NCBI GenBank assembly: GCA_002718345.1
Contig: PBDA01000060.1
Location: 1 to 64,000 of the forward strand
DNA from: Rhodospirillaceae bacterium
GTDB lineage: Bacteria > Pseudomonadota > Gammaproteobacteria > Steroidobacterales > Rariloculaceae
Direction: 5' to 3'
DNA length: 64,000 nucleotides
The notes beneath the pieces are model-generated. The model worked only from the letters and a program-made list of their open reading frames with translations, did not search any database and was not told the origin of the DNA. Below are positions 1-8,368 of this stretch, piece by piece; within the stretch, counting starts at the first letter, position 1; every line of letters begins with the position of its first letter. Both the position numbers and the translations under genes were made by a program.

Positions 1-1053
1 AACCTTGTGTTTGTCTACAATCTGCCAAAAACGACTGCTATTAGGGTAGTTTGGAACGCCCTCAAACATCAAAGTTGTTGCACCATTGGCTAATGGACCA
101 TAGACAATATACGAGTGACCAGTTACCCAACCAACATCTGCAGTGCACCAATAGATATCACCATCATGGTAGTCGAACACATACTGATGGGTCATGGCAG
201 CAAACATTAAGTAACCAGCAGAGGTATGGAGTACTCCTTTTGGTTTTCCAGTAGAGCCAGAAGTATAGAGAATGAAAAGGGGATCTTCTGCATTCATGAC
301 TTCAGCAGGACAGTTCACATCTGACGATGCTGTAATTTCGTGGTACCAGTGATCGCGTTTATCTTTCCATTCTATTTTTCCGCCTGTTCTTTTAACCACA
401 ATCACACTATTAACATGTTCTAGTGGCAATCCATCTAACGCTGCATCTACGTTTGCTTTGAGCGGTATTGATTTGCCACCCCTCAGACCCTCATCAGCTG
501 TTATCACAAAGTTTGATGCACAGTCTTGGATTCTTCCTCTAAGAGCTTCTGGAGAAAATCCCCCAAAGACTACTGAGTGCACCGCACCAATTCGAGCGCA
601 TGCCAACATTGCGATGGCAGCTTCAGGGATCATAGGCATGTAGATGGTTACTCTGTCACCCTTTTGTACGCCAAGAGTACGTAAAGCGTTGCCCAGACGA
701 CAAACACGATCATGAAGTTCTTTGAAGGTGATATGGGATTCTTCACTCGGGTCATCACCTTCCCAAATAATAGCTGTTTGATCTGCGCGTTTTGCAAGAT
801 GTCGGTCAAGGCAATTAGCCGCGACATTTAACTCTCCATCATCAAACCAACGTATATGCAAATCTGAAGCATCGTAAGAAACATCTTTCGTGTTTGTGAA
901 CGCTTTTATCCAATCCAGTCGCATAGCTTGTTCTTCCCAGAAGGCGATAGGGTTTTCAACAGATTTTCTGTAAAGAGCTTGATAATCAGCCTTGTCTGTC
1001 CAAGCTTGGGCAGCGACACTATCTGGTACCGGATAAATTTTTTCTTCACTCAT
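1..1053 (-). CDS. acs: acetyl-CoA synthetase, N-terminal part (cut by window edge)
   Basis: AMP-forming acetate-CoA ligase: activates acetate with ATP to acetyl-AMP, then to acetyl-CoA in the cytoplasm. The frame opens with ATG at 1053 ([13 protein letters not shown]) and stays open for 351 residues to the left edge, so roughly the N-terminal half is visible. The N-terminal acetyl-CoA synthetase region (FWEEQA, then [10 protein letters not shown]) and the adenylate-forming P-loop-like signature [11 protein letters not shown] near residue 262 are clear, with [13 protein letters not shown] following. Length and motif spacing match the standard ~650-residue Acs. It is a monocistronic-looking core gene reading away from the tRNA. 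The C-terminal domain with the acetylatable lysine lies outside the window. Confidence 0.96.
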   Translation of the reverse strand, partial: MSEEKIYPVPDSVAAQAWTDKADYQALYRKSVENPIAFWEEQAMRLDWIKAFTNTKDVSYDASDLHIRWFDDGELNVAANCLDRHLAKRADQTAIIWEGDDPSEESHITFKELHDRVCRLGNALRTLGVQKGDRVTIYMPMIPEAAIAMLACARIGAVHSVVFGGFSPEALRGRIQDCASNFVITADEGLRGGKSIPLKANVDAALDGLPLEHVNSVIVVKRTGGKIEWKDKRDHWYHEITASSDVNCPAEVMNAEDPLFILYTSGSTGKPKGVLHTSAGYLMFAAMTHQYVFDYHDGDIYWCTADVGWVTGHSYIVYGPLANGATTLMFEGVPNYPNSSRFWQIVDKHKV

Positions 1054-1156
1054 AATTGATTCCTGATTCTAAAATAATGTTCAGATGCTGGGTCTCTTTA
1101 AGACCTCAAGTCAGCGTTTTATGATTATAGCGAGTAAAAACAAAATGCTTATGCTC

Positions 1157-1186
1157 TTGACGTGCTGTGAGTGGGGCCGTTCTAAT
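1157..1186 (+). promoter_or_regulatory. sigma-70-type promoter of tRNA-Phe
   Basis: A -35 box TTGACG (1157-1162) and a -10 box TCTAAT (1181-1186) are separated by 18 bases. Each matches 5 of 6 consensus bases. The predicted start near 1193 lies just upstream of the mature tRNA 5' end at 1201, as expected for a stable-RNA gene. Inferred from sequence only. Confidence 0.55.
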
Positions 1187-1200
1187 AACCCACCTTTTAA

Positions 1201-1276
<76 letters not shown>

Positions 1277-1324
1277 TATTTTGCTGAAAATAATAAAAAT
1301 TATACGAGAAACTGGGAGTCTTGA

Positions 1325-2110
1325 ATGAAAAACACAGATAAAACAAGCCGGCGCCAATTCCTTTCTGGTAGTGCGGCAGCGGCAGCAGCGGCATGCGTTT
1401 CACGGGATGCATCAGCGCAAGATGCAGATTATGTGATTGATCCGCCAAATATTGTTTCTATGGAAATTGATGGCTCGGACGAGCGATTCCCAGTAAGACG
1501 TGTTTTTTGTCTGGGGCGCAACTACCGTGCCCATGCCTATGAAAGTGGCGATGATCCTGATGTTAATCCTCCATTCTTTTTCATTAAACCAAGGGATGCC
1601 ATCACAGATAGCAGGGAGGGCCATCCCTATCCATCAGTGACTAGGGCATTACGTTATGAAGGAGAGTTAGTAGTCGCACTACAAAGTGGTGGAACGAATA
1701 TTGACCCTGCTGATGCTTTAGACCACGTCTATGCTTACGGAGTGGGGCTTGATATGACACGTCAAGACTTGCAGCAAGAGGCGCAGAGATTGTCACGGCC
1801 TTGGGCTATAAGTAAGTCTTTTGATAACTCTGCTCCATGTGGACCGCTTTATCCGGTGGAAACAAATGGTCACGCAGTGACGGGCAGAATTTGGTTAAGT
1901 GTTAACGGTGAGGTAAAACAAGATTCAGACCTGTCATTTCAAATATGGTCGGTATCTGAAGGTATCGCCATTTTGTCGAGGCATTATGAGCTTAAAGCAG
2001 GTGACATTATTATGACCGGGACACCCGAGGGTATTGGCCTTGTAGAGACGGGTGATGTGGTTCGTGTAGGAATCGATGGCCTAGGCGAGATAGAAGTCAA
2101 TATTACTTAA
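1325..2110 (+). CDS. Tat-exported fumarylacetoacetate-hydrolase-family protein
   Basis: A 261-residue FAH-superfamily protein; members hydrolyse or decarboxylate C-C bonds in oxo-acids such as fumarylpyruvate. The fold signatures are present: CLGRNYRAH (62-70), the metal-binding glutamates in YEGEL (Glu112, Glu114), Asp143 in LDMTRQD, KSFDNSAP, and GDIIMTGTPEGIG near the end. The oddity is the N-terminus: a twin-arginine signal SRRQFL (Arg9-Arg10), an alanine-rich h-region and a likely cleavage after ASA at residue 31. Relatives are normally cytoplasmic. Its stop directly abuts the stop of the convergent gene. The substrate is unknown; the neighbourhood suggests catabolism of an imported organic acid. 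Confidence 0.88.
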   Translation: MKNTDKTSRRQFLSGSAAAAAAACVSRDASAQDADYVIDPPNIVSMEIDGSDERFPVRRVFCLGRNYRAHAYESGDDPDVNPPFFFIKPRDAITDSREGHPYPSVTRALRYEGELVVALQSGGTNIDPADALDHVYAYGVGLDMTRQDLQQEAQRLSRPWAISKSFDNSAPCGPLYPVETNGHAVTGRIWLSVNGEVKQDSDLSFQIWSVSEGIAILSRHYELKAGDIIMTGTPEGIGLVETGDVVRVGIDGLGEIEVNIT

Positions 2111-3112
2111 TTAGTAAACCTGACAGTCATAGACCTCAATCTGTTCACCTAGCGCTAACCAGTAGCGTTGGTAAGCTGCTGGCCTTGAAAATGTATTTGG
2201 GTCTGTCACTGTCAATTGGTAGTTTAGGCGTGTTTGGTCATCGCTAACGGTAAATATTTCTAGCATCTCGACGGAATTGCTTTGTGGTGTACCAATGTTG
2301 TCAAAGTAGGGCCAGTTAATATGAGTTGTTTTTACGGTCAGCGTGTTTTCATCCAATATCCCAGTTGAATATCCTAGAGGGGATCCACCCTGGTCTAACG
2401 GTGGTGCGGAATCGCCAATATGAATTGTGCGTACAAGGTCATAGAGTTCAGATATAAGAAAAATCTCATGTCCATTATCTACGAACTCAAATGCATGCGG
2501 GTTGCGCATAATTCTTGGCATACCCTCAGGTTCACACCTTTCAGCAAAGTTGTCGACGGGATTCCAATTTTCACGGGCGGCAATTGCTGCAGAAGTAAAA
2601 GGGAAATCCATTATTTGACCAACCCCGCCCGGTGTAGCACTCCAGACTCGGTAAAGGCCACGATTTTCAGCTAAAGCATCTACTAATTCATAGTTAGAAG
2701 TACCTGGAGAAGCAAAACTTTGTTCACCCCAATAAGGTTCAGCTTCACCAGAAAGTAATATTTCCCGACCATTTTCAAGTAATAGGTTAGTTGTCAGAAG
2801 GTCTCTTTCTCGGCGAATAGACGGGCTACCTCGCGCAATAACATGCTCACCCACCGTAAAGACATCACTTGAGACATTACCTCGCTGCATGCTTAGCAGG
2901 TTTGAATGCCCTTCAACCCGCCAAAGTTCTTCCTCTCCTTGTTCATTTTTAACCTTTACGGTAAAGCCAACATGAGGATTTACCCAGTGCACAGCTACTA
3001 GCTCGCCTTCTATTTGCTGGATTTCATACGAATAATGTGAACGTGAGTGATGTGTGTGCACGATTGATGAAAATATCAGTAGAGCTGTTAGTGTTATGGC
3101 GCGCATGATCAT
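2111..3112 (-). CDS. secreted DUF6152-like protein
   Basis: A 333-residue protein with a signal peptide over about residues 1-20 (MIMRAITLTALLIFSSIVHT), followed by a histidine-rich start of the mature chain (HHSRSHY). The next ~100 residues carry the pattern of DUF6152 proteins: a conserved His pair, then VHWVNPHVGFTVKV and WRVEGHS, suggesting a small beta-barrel. The remaining ~200 residues are unfamiliar. The function of DUF6152 is not established. It lies downstream (same strand) of the TctABC transporter genes and converges with the Tat-exported FAH protein with no intervening base. Met3 is an alternative start. Family assignment is by pattern recognition only. Confidence 0.7.
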   Translation of the reverse strand: MIMRAITLTALLIFSSIVHTHHSRSHYSYEIQQIEGELVAVHWVNPHVGFTVKVKNEQGEEELWRVEGHSNLLSMQRGNVSSDVFTVGEHVIARGSPSIRRERDLLTTNLLLENGREILLSGEAEPYWGEQSFASPGTSNYELVDALAENRGLYRVWSATPGGVGQIMDFPFTSAAIAARENWNPVDNFAERCEPEGMPRIMRNPHAFEFVDNGHEIFLISELYDLVRTIHIGDSAPPLDQGGSPLGYSTGILDENTLTVKTTHINWPYFDNIGTPQSNSVEMLEIFTVSDDQTRLNYQLTVTDPNTFSRPAAYQRYWLALGEQIEVYDCQVY

Positions 3113-3193
3113 TCTATTGGGATTGATAGTTAAACTAAATCTGTTTATCTCTAACTTTTAAGTGTAACTATAAATTGTGTTGTTGTCTGATTA

Positions 3194-4702
3194 TCAATTT
3201 CTAGTATTTGACAATAATTGACGTAATTTTGGGACCAATGGGTAAGAGAGTGCGGCCGCCGACAGAAGTAACATAGTTAACGCAATAGGCCTTTCAAAAA
3301 ATACCACCCAGGAGCCATCTGAGATAATCAGAGATCTTCGTAGGTTTTCCTCTAGAATTGGCCCAAGAATCAGGCCAAAAGCGAGAGGAGCTACTGGAAT
3401 ATCAAGCCTATTCATTACATATCCAGTCACGCCGAAAACGATCATTATATAAACGTCGGTGACGTTGTTACGTATCGCAAACGAACCAACTACACAAAGC
3501 ATGGCGATGATGACTAATAAAATGTGACTTGGTGTTCGCATCAGCCTGACAAAATGCCGTACTAATAAAAAACCAAATACAACTGTAAGTATAAGTGCCA
3601 AAAAAAGTGCAACATAGACAGCGGCAACAAAATCAGGCCGCTCCATAAACAATAACGGTCCTGGTCGAAGTCCATGAATTAGCAGAGCTCCCATCAAGAC
3701 GGCAGTCATTGTGTCTCCGGGAATACCCAGTGTCATCAACGGTACAAGTGCGCCCCCAACACATGCGTTATTTGCAGCCTCTGGGCCAGCAAGTCCTTCT
3801 GGAACACCTGTGCCAAACGCTTCTTTACGCTTGGAAAGTCTTTGCTCCTGTGCGTAGGAAACAGCGACAGCAATAGCAGAACCAGCTGCAGGTATCGCTC
3901 CAATAATGGCCCCGAGCGCTGATCCACGCAGAATAGTTTTCCATAGACGCCGCACTCGCTTTAATGATGGTAGTAAAGACCCTAAATCAGGGGTTTTTTT
4001 AGATGGTTTTCCTCCTCCCTCAATTCCTCGCAACACTTCTGCTAGGCCAAAAAGACCAACAGTCAGAGGTACAAGCTCTATACCAGATTGTAAAGCAGTT
4101 GTTCCAAAATCAAACCGAGGAACGTCAGTTACTAAATCAAAACCAACCATCCCACACAGAAGACCTACCGCACCACTTAAAATTCCCCGAAACGTGGATC
4201 CAGGGGTTGAGTAAGCGAGCATGGTTAAGCCAAAAACTGTTGTCATAGCAAACTCTGGGCTACGAAATTCCATTGCAGCTCTGGCTACAATGGGAGCTAC
4301 AAGAATGAGAATGGTAAGACCTACTATTCCGCCAAATGTTGAGGAAAATAAAGAGTAAGTTAGCGCTTCACTTGCCTTTCCGCTCTTTGTCATTGCGTAG
4401 CCTTCTAGTTGCGTGACTATCGCTCCGGGTGTTCCGGGTATGTTAATTAGTATGGCTGAAATTGATCCACCGAAAACACTTGCTGAAAATACAGCCATCA
4501 AAAATACCATGGCTGCTATAGGACTCATTGCATAGGTGACAGGCAGCAAAATCGCAAGGGCCATTGTGGAGCTTATGCCGGGCAAACAACCCATAAGAAT
4601 TCCTAAAATAGTCCCAAGCGCACTTAAACCTAACAGTTGGGGGTCAGTGATAACGTTTGAAATTATAGAAATAAATTCTGTGAACAATATGTTTTTGGCC
4701 AA
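3194..4702 (-). CDS. tctA: tripartite tricarboxylate transporter, large membrane subunit TctA
   Basis: A 502-residue, very hydrophobic inner-membrane protein with about 10-12 membrane segments. It is the large permease subunit that, with TctB, imports a carboxylic acid delivered by a periplasmic TctC protein, driven by an ion gradient. The TctA signatures are visible: GILMGCLPGISSTMALAILLP near residue 35, then GGSISAILINIPGTPGA, and a second-half repeat with AIPAAGSAIA and LGIPGDTMTAVLMGAL. It is the last gene of tctC-tctB-tctA, 3 bases after tctB. TTT systems commonly carry citrate, tartrate or aromatic acids; the substrate here is unknown. Confidence 0.95.
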   Translation of the reverse strand: MAKNILFTEFISIISNVITDPQLLGLSALGTILGILMGCLPGISSTMALAILLPVTYAMSPIAAMVFLMAVFSASVFGGSISAILINIPGTPGAIVTQLEGYAMTKSGKASEALTYSLFSSTFGGIVGLTILILVAPIVARAAMEFRSPEFAMTTVFGLTMLAYSTPGSTFRGILSGAVGLLCGMVGFDLVTDVPRFDFGTTALQSGIELVPLTVGLFGLAEVLRGIEGGGKPSKKTPDLGSLLPSLKRVRRLWKTILRGSALGAIIGAIPAAGSAIAVAVSYAQEQRLSKRKEAFGTGVPEGLAGPEAANNACVGGALVPLMTLGIPGDTMTAVLMGALLIHGLRPGPLLFMERPDFVAAVYVALFLALILTVVFGFLLVRHFVRLMRTPSHILLVIIAMLCVVGSFAIRNNVTDVYIMIVFGVTGYVMNRLDIPVAPLAFGLILGPILEENLRRSLIISDGSWVVFFERPIALTMLLLSAAALSYPLVPKLRQLLSNTRN

Positions 4703-4705
4703 TAG

Positions 4706-5215
4706 TTATCCTATGGGCACTCCTATTAGGTAGACGAAAACAAAATAAATTAGTCCGACCCCAATGAGCGTGCCGAGACCTGCTAAGAATAAGCCAGAAA
4801 CTGCTGTTTCACTCCTGCTTTTAAGGCCTAGCAACCACATCCATGACAGAGCAAAAATGATGCTTGCAAATATAAAACCAAAAATCTCCATTAAACCAAT
4901 ATAGAAGATTAATGAAATAACGAAGAGCGTTGGCAAAAGTGTGTTTTGATATAGTTTTGTCCAATAGTTAGTTTTGGGAGTTTTATACATGATTACCTGA
5001 AATGTTCCTGCGCCCAGTAGAGTAAGAGCGCCTCCCGATAAAAGAGTCAAAACAATCACAGGTAGTAATTCTGGCCCCGGATCAACACCGAATTCATTGG
5101 TCCATAAAGCCGGGGTATTAATTAATGACAACCAACCTATAAAACTGATTAGCCCAAGATAAAATCCTGCTGCAAGTTGATTCCTAGGGTCTCGTTTAGC
5201 AATTTTTTCTGACAT
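4706..5215 (-). CDS. tctB: tripartite tricarboxylate transporter, small membrane subunit TctB
   Basis: A 169-residue protein with four predicted membrane helices (around residues 15-35, 48-72, 88-128 and 140-165). This is the usual size and layout of TctB, the poorly conserved small permease subunit. Identity relies on topology and on its place between tctC and tctA with 6- and 3-base gaps, so the three are almost certainly co-transcribed and co-assembled. Confidence 0.9.
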   Translation of the reverse strand: MSEKIAKRDPRNQLAAGFYLGLISFIGWLSLINTPALWTNEFGVDPGPELLPVIVLTLLSGGALTLLGAGTFQVIMYKTPKTNYWTKLYQNTLLPTLFVISLIFYIGLMEIFGFIFASIIFALSWMWLLGLKSRSETAVSGLFLAGLGTLIGVGLIYFVFVYLIGVPIG

Positions 5216-5221
5216 GGGAAA

Positions 5222-6208
5222 TTATTTTTGACGGGCTTTAACTAGGTCGCTTTCGAGCAGAATTGGATACAGAGCGGTATCGAAATCCTCAATAAATTGT
5301 TTTGTGTCATCTGCCATCATCGGAGTGATAAAGAAACTGAGCCGCTCTGCAGCTTCCTGGAATTCTGGATCATTCATCGTTTCATAAAAAATTTTCTCTA
5401 AAAAAGAATGACGATCCGGGGGAACCCCGTTCGGCAGATAAATGGCCCGCCAGTCTCCAGTTATAAGATCAATTCCCTGCTCTTTGAATGTTGGTACATC
5501 AGGAGCCATAAAGTGACGTTCCTCTGACATGACTCCTAGTATTTTTACTTCCCCCGCTTCATGTTGATCAATCAACTGATGGACAGGCAGGGTAGTAGAT
5601 TGAACTTCCCCCGAGATGATTGCAGCTACAGTTGGTGCGTAGCCTCTGTAAGGAACTAGAGTCAGATCTATGCTTGTTATGCGCTGGAGCAGTGTTGCAG
5701 CTATATGAGAGACTCCGCCAGGAGCATCATTGCCATTCTTGATAGAAGCCGGGTTTGTTTTTGCGGTTTCAACATATTCCTCTAGAGTGTTAATTCCCGA
5801 ATCAGAACGTACTTGCAAGGCTGCAGGGTCGGGACCGATGAATGAGATTACATCTATCTCGTCGATGCTGTTAGCGTTTGGGTTTATATATTGGCTTGCA
5901 ACCAGACTTGCTCCCAGGATTCCTACTGTATAGCCGTCAGGGTCAGCATCAGCTACATGCCTTACACCAGTTGCTCCACCTGCACCAGACACATTGATAA
6001 CGGCAATTGGCACATCCAATCTTTTTCGAGCATACTCTGCTACTAAGCGGCCTGCACGATCCATTCCTCCACCAGCTGGCCAGTTTACAACCAATGTTAT
6101 TGGCTCACTTGGGAATGGTGCTTCGCTTCTATTGTCGCATGCTACTAATGCCATAATGGCAATTAGAGCGGTGATAATTTGGTTGCGATAGTTGATTAGG
6201 AAGGTCAT
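5222..6208 (-). CDS. tctC: TctC/Bug-family substrate-binding lipoprotein
   Basis: A 328-residue periplasmic solute-binding protein of the Bug (TctC) family. The N-terminus has a lipoprotein signal with lipobox LVAC, so Cys24 should be lipidated. The mature chain begins with the family pattern PITLVVNWPAGGGMDRAGRLVA and later has VPYRGYAP and PNGVPPDR. It captures the carboxylate and hands it to TctB-TctA. As first gene of the operon it faces the divergent aminotransferase gene across a 200-base region that probably holds control sites for both. Bug proteins bind diverse acids, so the ligand cannot be stated. Confidence 0.93.
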   Translation of the reverse strand: MTFLINYRNQIITALIAIMALVACDNRSEAPFPSEPITLVVNWPAGGGMDRAGRLVAEYARKRLDVPIAVINVSGAGGATGVRHVADADPDGYTVGILGASLVASQYINPNANSIDEIDVISFIGPDPAALQVRSDSGINTLEEYVETAKTNPASIKNGNDAPGGVSHIAATLLQRITSIDLTLVPYRGYAPTVAAIISGEVQSTTLPVHQLIDQHEAGEVKILGVMSEERHFMAPDVPTFKEQGIDLITGDWRAIYLPNGVPPDRHSFLEKIFYETMNDPEFQEAAERLSFFITPMMADDTKQFIEDFDTALYPILLESDLVKARQK

Positions 6209-6266
6209 CGTTTTTGTTTTTCCTTTTAAAATTAGTTTATGTATCGCTATGGTCTTAAACGTAGGC

Positions 6267-6304
6267 TATCGTTTTTTGCCAAGGCGAGGTAGGTATAAAC
6301 GATA
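6267..6304. promoter_or_regulatory. possible operator: spaced inverted repeat between tctC and the aminotransferase
   Basis: TATCGTTT (6267-6274) and its exact complement AAACGATA (6297-6304) lie 30 bases centre to centre, about three helical turns, inside the 200-base divergent region. Such spacing would suit a dimeric regulator contacting two half-sites. No regulator gene is adjacent and chance occurrence in AT-rich DNA is possible. Confidence 0.3.
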
Positions 6305-6408
6305 TTCTAAAAGAAAAAATATATGATATGTGCGCTTTACACGCAATGAGATATTTAGTGTTGAGATAATTTAAGATTTTTAGGCTAACTAAAACAGAGT
6401 AAAAAATA

Positions 6409-7539
6409 ATGGACTTTGAGCGTCGTAATCAACATTTTGATAGATTGGTGAATCAGCCGGACTTACGTTGGCTGGGTCAGAACACAAATCACATAGTGAC
6501 TCATCCAGATGTTCGAGACGCTATGATCGAATGTATTCGAGAAGAAGCTTTCCACATTTATGCACCTCCAGCAGGTTTGGAAGAATTGCGCTCCCTTGTG
6601 GTTAAGGATTTGGGTCTAACTAACGCGTCATCATTAATTACAGATGGAGCTATTTCAGGGCTATACCATTTATGCCATACCCTTTGTAACGCAGGAGATG
6701 AATTTATTACCACAGATCCAACCTGGCCATGGCCGATGAAGTTTGCAACTTCTGTTGGTTCTACGGTGAAGCAAATACCTATATATGGCGATGAATATGC
6801 ATATAGGTTAAGCCCCGAGCGTTTAAAGGAATCGGTTAGTGATAAAACAAAGATTATCTATCTGGTAGACCCTAATAATCCCCTAGGCACTTGTTGTACC
6901 CGTGAAGAGATACAAGAAATCGCTGCTATTGCAAGGTCTTTGAACGCTTATTTAATTCATGATTGTACATATCGTGATTTTGCCTATGACCACCATTTAG
7001 CAGCTAGCTATTATCCTGAGCGTACCGTAACGGTATGGAGTTTTTCTAAATGGCTTGGTTTTGCAGGCCTTCGAATAGGTTCCTTGGTGGCAATCCCAGA
7101 GATTATTGAACAATTATCAAGTGCTCCACCGAATAATTTAGGTTCAAATATTGTAGCTCAAAGGGGGGCAATAGCAGGATTGAAGATAAAATCAGAATGG
7201 CTCGAAACAGTTTTATCAGTCACAAGGGGTAATCAGGATCTTATTCTTAAAACAGTTGAAAAAGTTCCCGGGCTTAGTGTTCCTGTCTCGCCTTCAAATG
7301 GAAATTTTCTCATTATTCAATGCACGGAAGCCAATGTTACTCCAAAGGCTATTTGTGCTTCTCTTGCAAAGCATAAAATTATGGTTCGTCATGGCACTTA
7401 CCATACTGAAGAATTTGGCGATAGATTTATCAAGGTCTCTACCAGCACCCCAACGGAGTGGGTAGAGGAGTTTTGCGAACTACTTCCTGAATCGGTTGAA
7501 GAAGCTAAAGATATAGCTGACGATGGTGAGTTTTTTTAA
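6409..7539 (+). CDS. class I/II PLP-dependent aminotransferase
   Basis: A 376-residue fold-type I PLP enzyme. The PLP Schiff-base lysine is Lys214 in SFSKWLGFAGLRIG, with the cofactor Asp/Tyr pattern HDCTYRDF about 35 residues before and DPNNPLGT near residue 160. It most resembles the histidinol-phosphate aminotransferase / threonine-phosphate decarboxylase branch, but no biosynthetic partners surround it. It is the first of four tightly spaced plus-strand genes (aminotransferase, SDR, alpha/beta hydrolase, M20 amidase), diverging from the transporter. The likely role is removal of an amino group from a catabolic intermediate; the substrate is unknown. Confidence 0.9.
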   Translation: MDFERRNQHFDRLVNQPDLRWLGQNTNHIVTHPDVRDAMIECIREEAFHIYAPPAGLEELRSLVVKDLGLTNASSLITDGAISGLYHLCHTLCNAGDEFITTDPTWPWPMKFATSVGSTVKQIPIYGDEYAYRLSPERLKESVSDKTKIIYLVDPNNPLGTCCTREEIQEIAAIARSLNAYLIHDCTYRDFAYDHHLAASYYPERTVTVWSFSKWLGFAGLRIGSLVAIPEIIEQLSSAPPNNLGSNIVAQRGAIAGLKIKSEWLETVLSVTRGNQDLILKTVEKVPGLSVPVSPSNGNFLIIQCTEANVTPKAICASLAKHKIMVRHGTYHTEEFGDRFIKVSTSTPTEWVEEFCELLPESVEEAKDIADDGEFF

Positions 7540-7572
7540 GTTAATTCAAATCATTTTTACGAGAAAACTTCT

Positions 7573-8355
7573 ATGGATTTAAAGCTAGCTGGACAAACAG
7601 CGCTGGTTACCGGGGCATCTCAAGGGATAGGCGAAGCGTTAGCAAAATCCTTCGCCTCCGAGGGTGTCCATCTTCATTTGACAGCAAGGAACAACACCTC
7701 ACTTGATCGTATTAAGTCGGAAATACAGGTGAGTTGTGATGTGCAGGTAAACATTTATCCCCTCGACTTAACCGAGAAAGGGGCATGTGCGCAGCTGTCT
7801 GAAGCAGTTGGAAATATCGATATCTTAGTAAATAACGCAGGCGCTATTCCAAGTGGTGTATTGTCGGAAATTGATGAAAAGGCCTGGCGAGAGGGTTGGG
7901 AGCTCAAAGTGATGAGCTATATCAATCTTTGTCGAATTTACTATGAGCGTATGAAGAATAATGGCTCTGGTGTAATTATTAACAATATTGGCAACAGTGG
8001 TGAAGTCTTTGACCCAAAATATATTGCCGGAACAACTGGTAATGGAGGACTAATGGCATTTACACGCGCACTTGGGGGGCACAGTCTTAACGACAACATT
8101 AGGGTAGTAGGAGTCAATCCTGGGCCAGTAGATACAGACCGCATTTACAATATGCTCAAGAAGCGCGCTGATGATGTATTAGGGGACGAAAATCGTTACA
8201 CGGAATTATTAGAGACGTATCCACTAAAACGCCCGGCACACATGTATGAAGTTACCGATTTGATTGTTTTTTTGGCCTCATATCGTGCTGGATATACAAC
8301 CGGAACTATCTATACGGTTGATGGTGGAATTTCATCAAGACGATCAATCATATGA
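7573..8355 (+). CDS. short-chain dehydrogenase/reductase with altered catalytic motif
   Basis: A 260-residue SDR. The NAD(P) site TGASQGIG (13-20) and the NNAGA motif (87-91) are intact. The active site is unusual: in the segment PKYIAGTTG, Tyr150 is followed four residues later by Thr154 where classical SDRs have Lys, and the position 13 residues before Tyr150 is Asn137 rather than Ser. Ser142 is the only nearby serine. A YIAG(S/T) variant occurs in a subgroup of SDRs as far as I recall, so the gene is probably functional but may not be an ordinary dehydrogenase. It lies 33 bases after the aminotransferase and 13 before the hydrolase. Confidence 0.9.
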   Translation: MDLKLAGQTALVTGASQGIGEALAKSFASEGVHLHLTARNNTSLDRIKSEIQVSCDVQVNIYPLDLTEKGACAQLSEAVGNIDILVNNAGAIPSGVLSEIDEKAWREGWELKVMSYINLCRIYYERMKNNGSGVIINNIGNSGEVFDPKYIAGTTGNGGLMAFTRALGGHSLNDNIRVVGVNPGPVDTDRIYNMLKKRADDVLGDENRYTELLETYPLKRPAHMYEVTDLIVFLASYRAGYTTGTIYTVDGGISSRRSII

Positions 8356-8368
8356 CAGACAATTAATC

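Noticed and set aside
8264-8368. Longer start for the alpha/beta hydrolase overlapping the SDR gene
   Set aside because: The extra 35 residues overlap the conserved SDR C-terminus and do not resemble an alpha/beta hydrolase; the ATG at 8369 places the family's first strand correctly.
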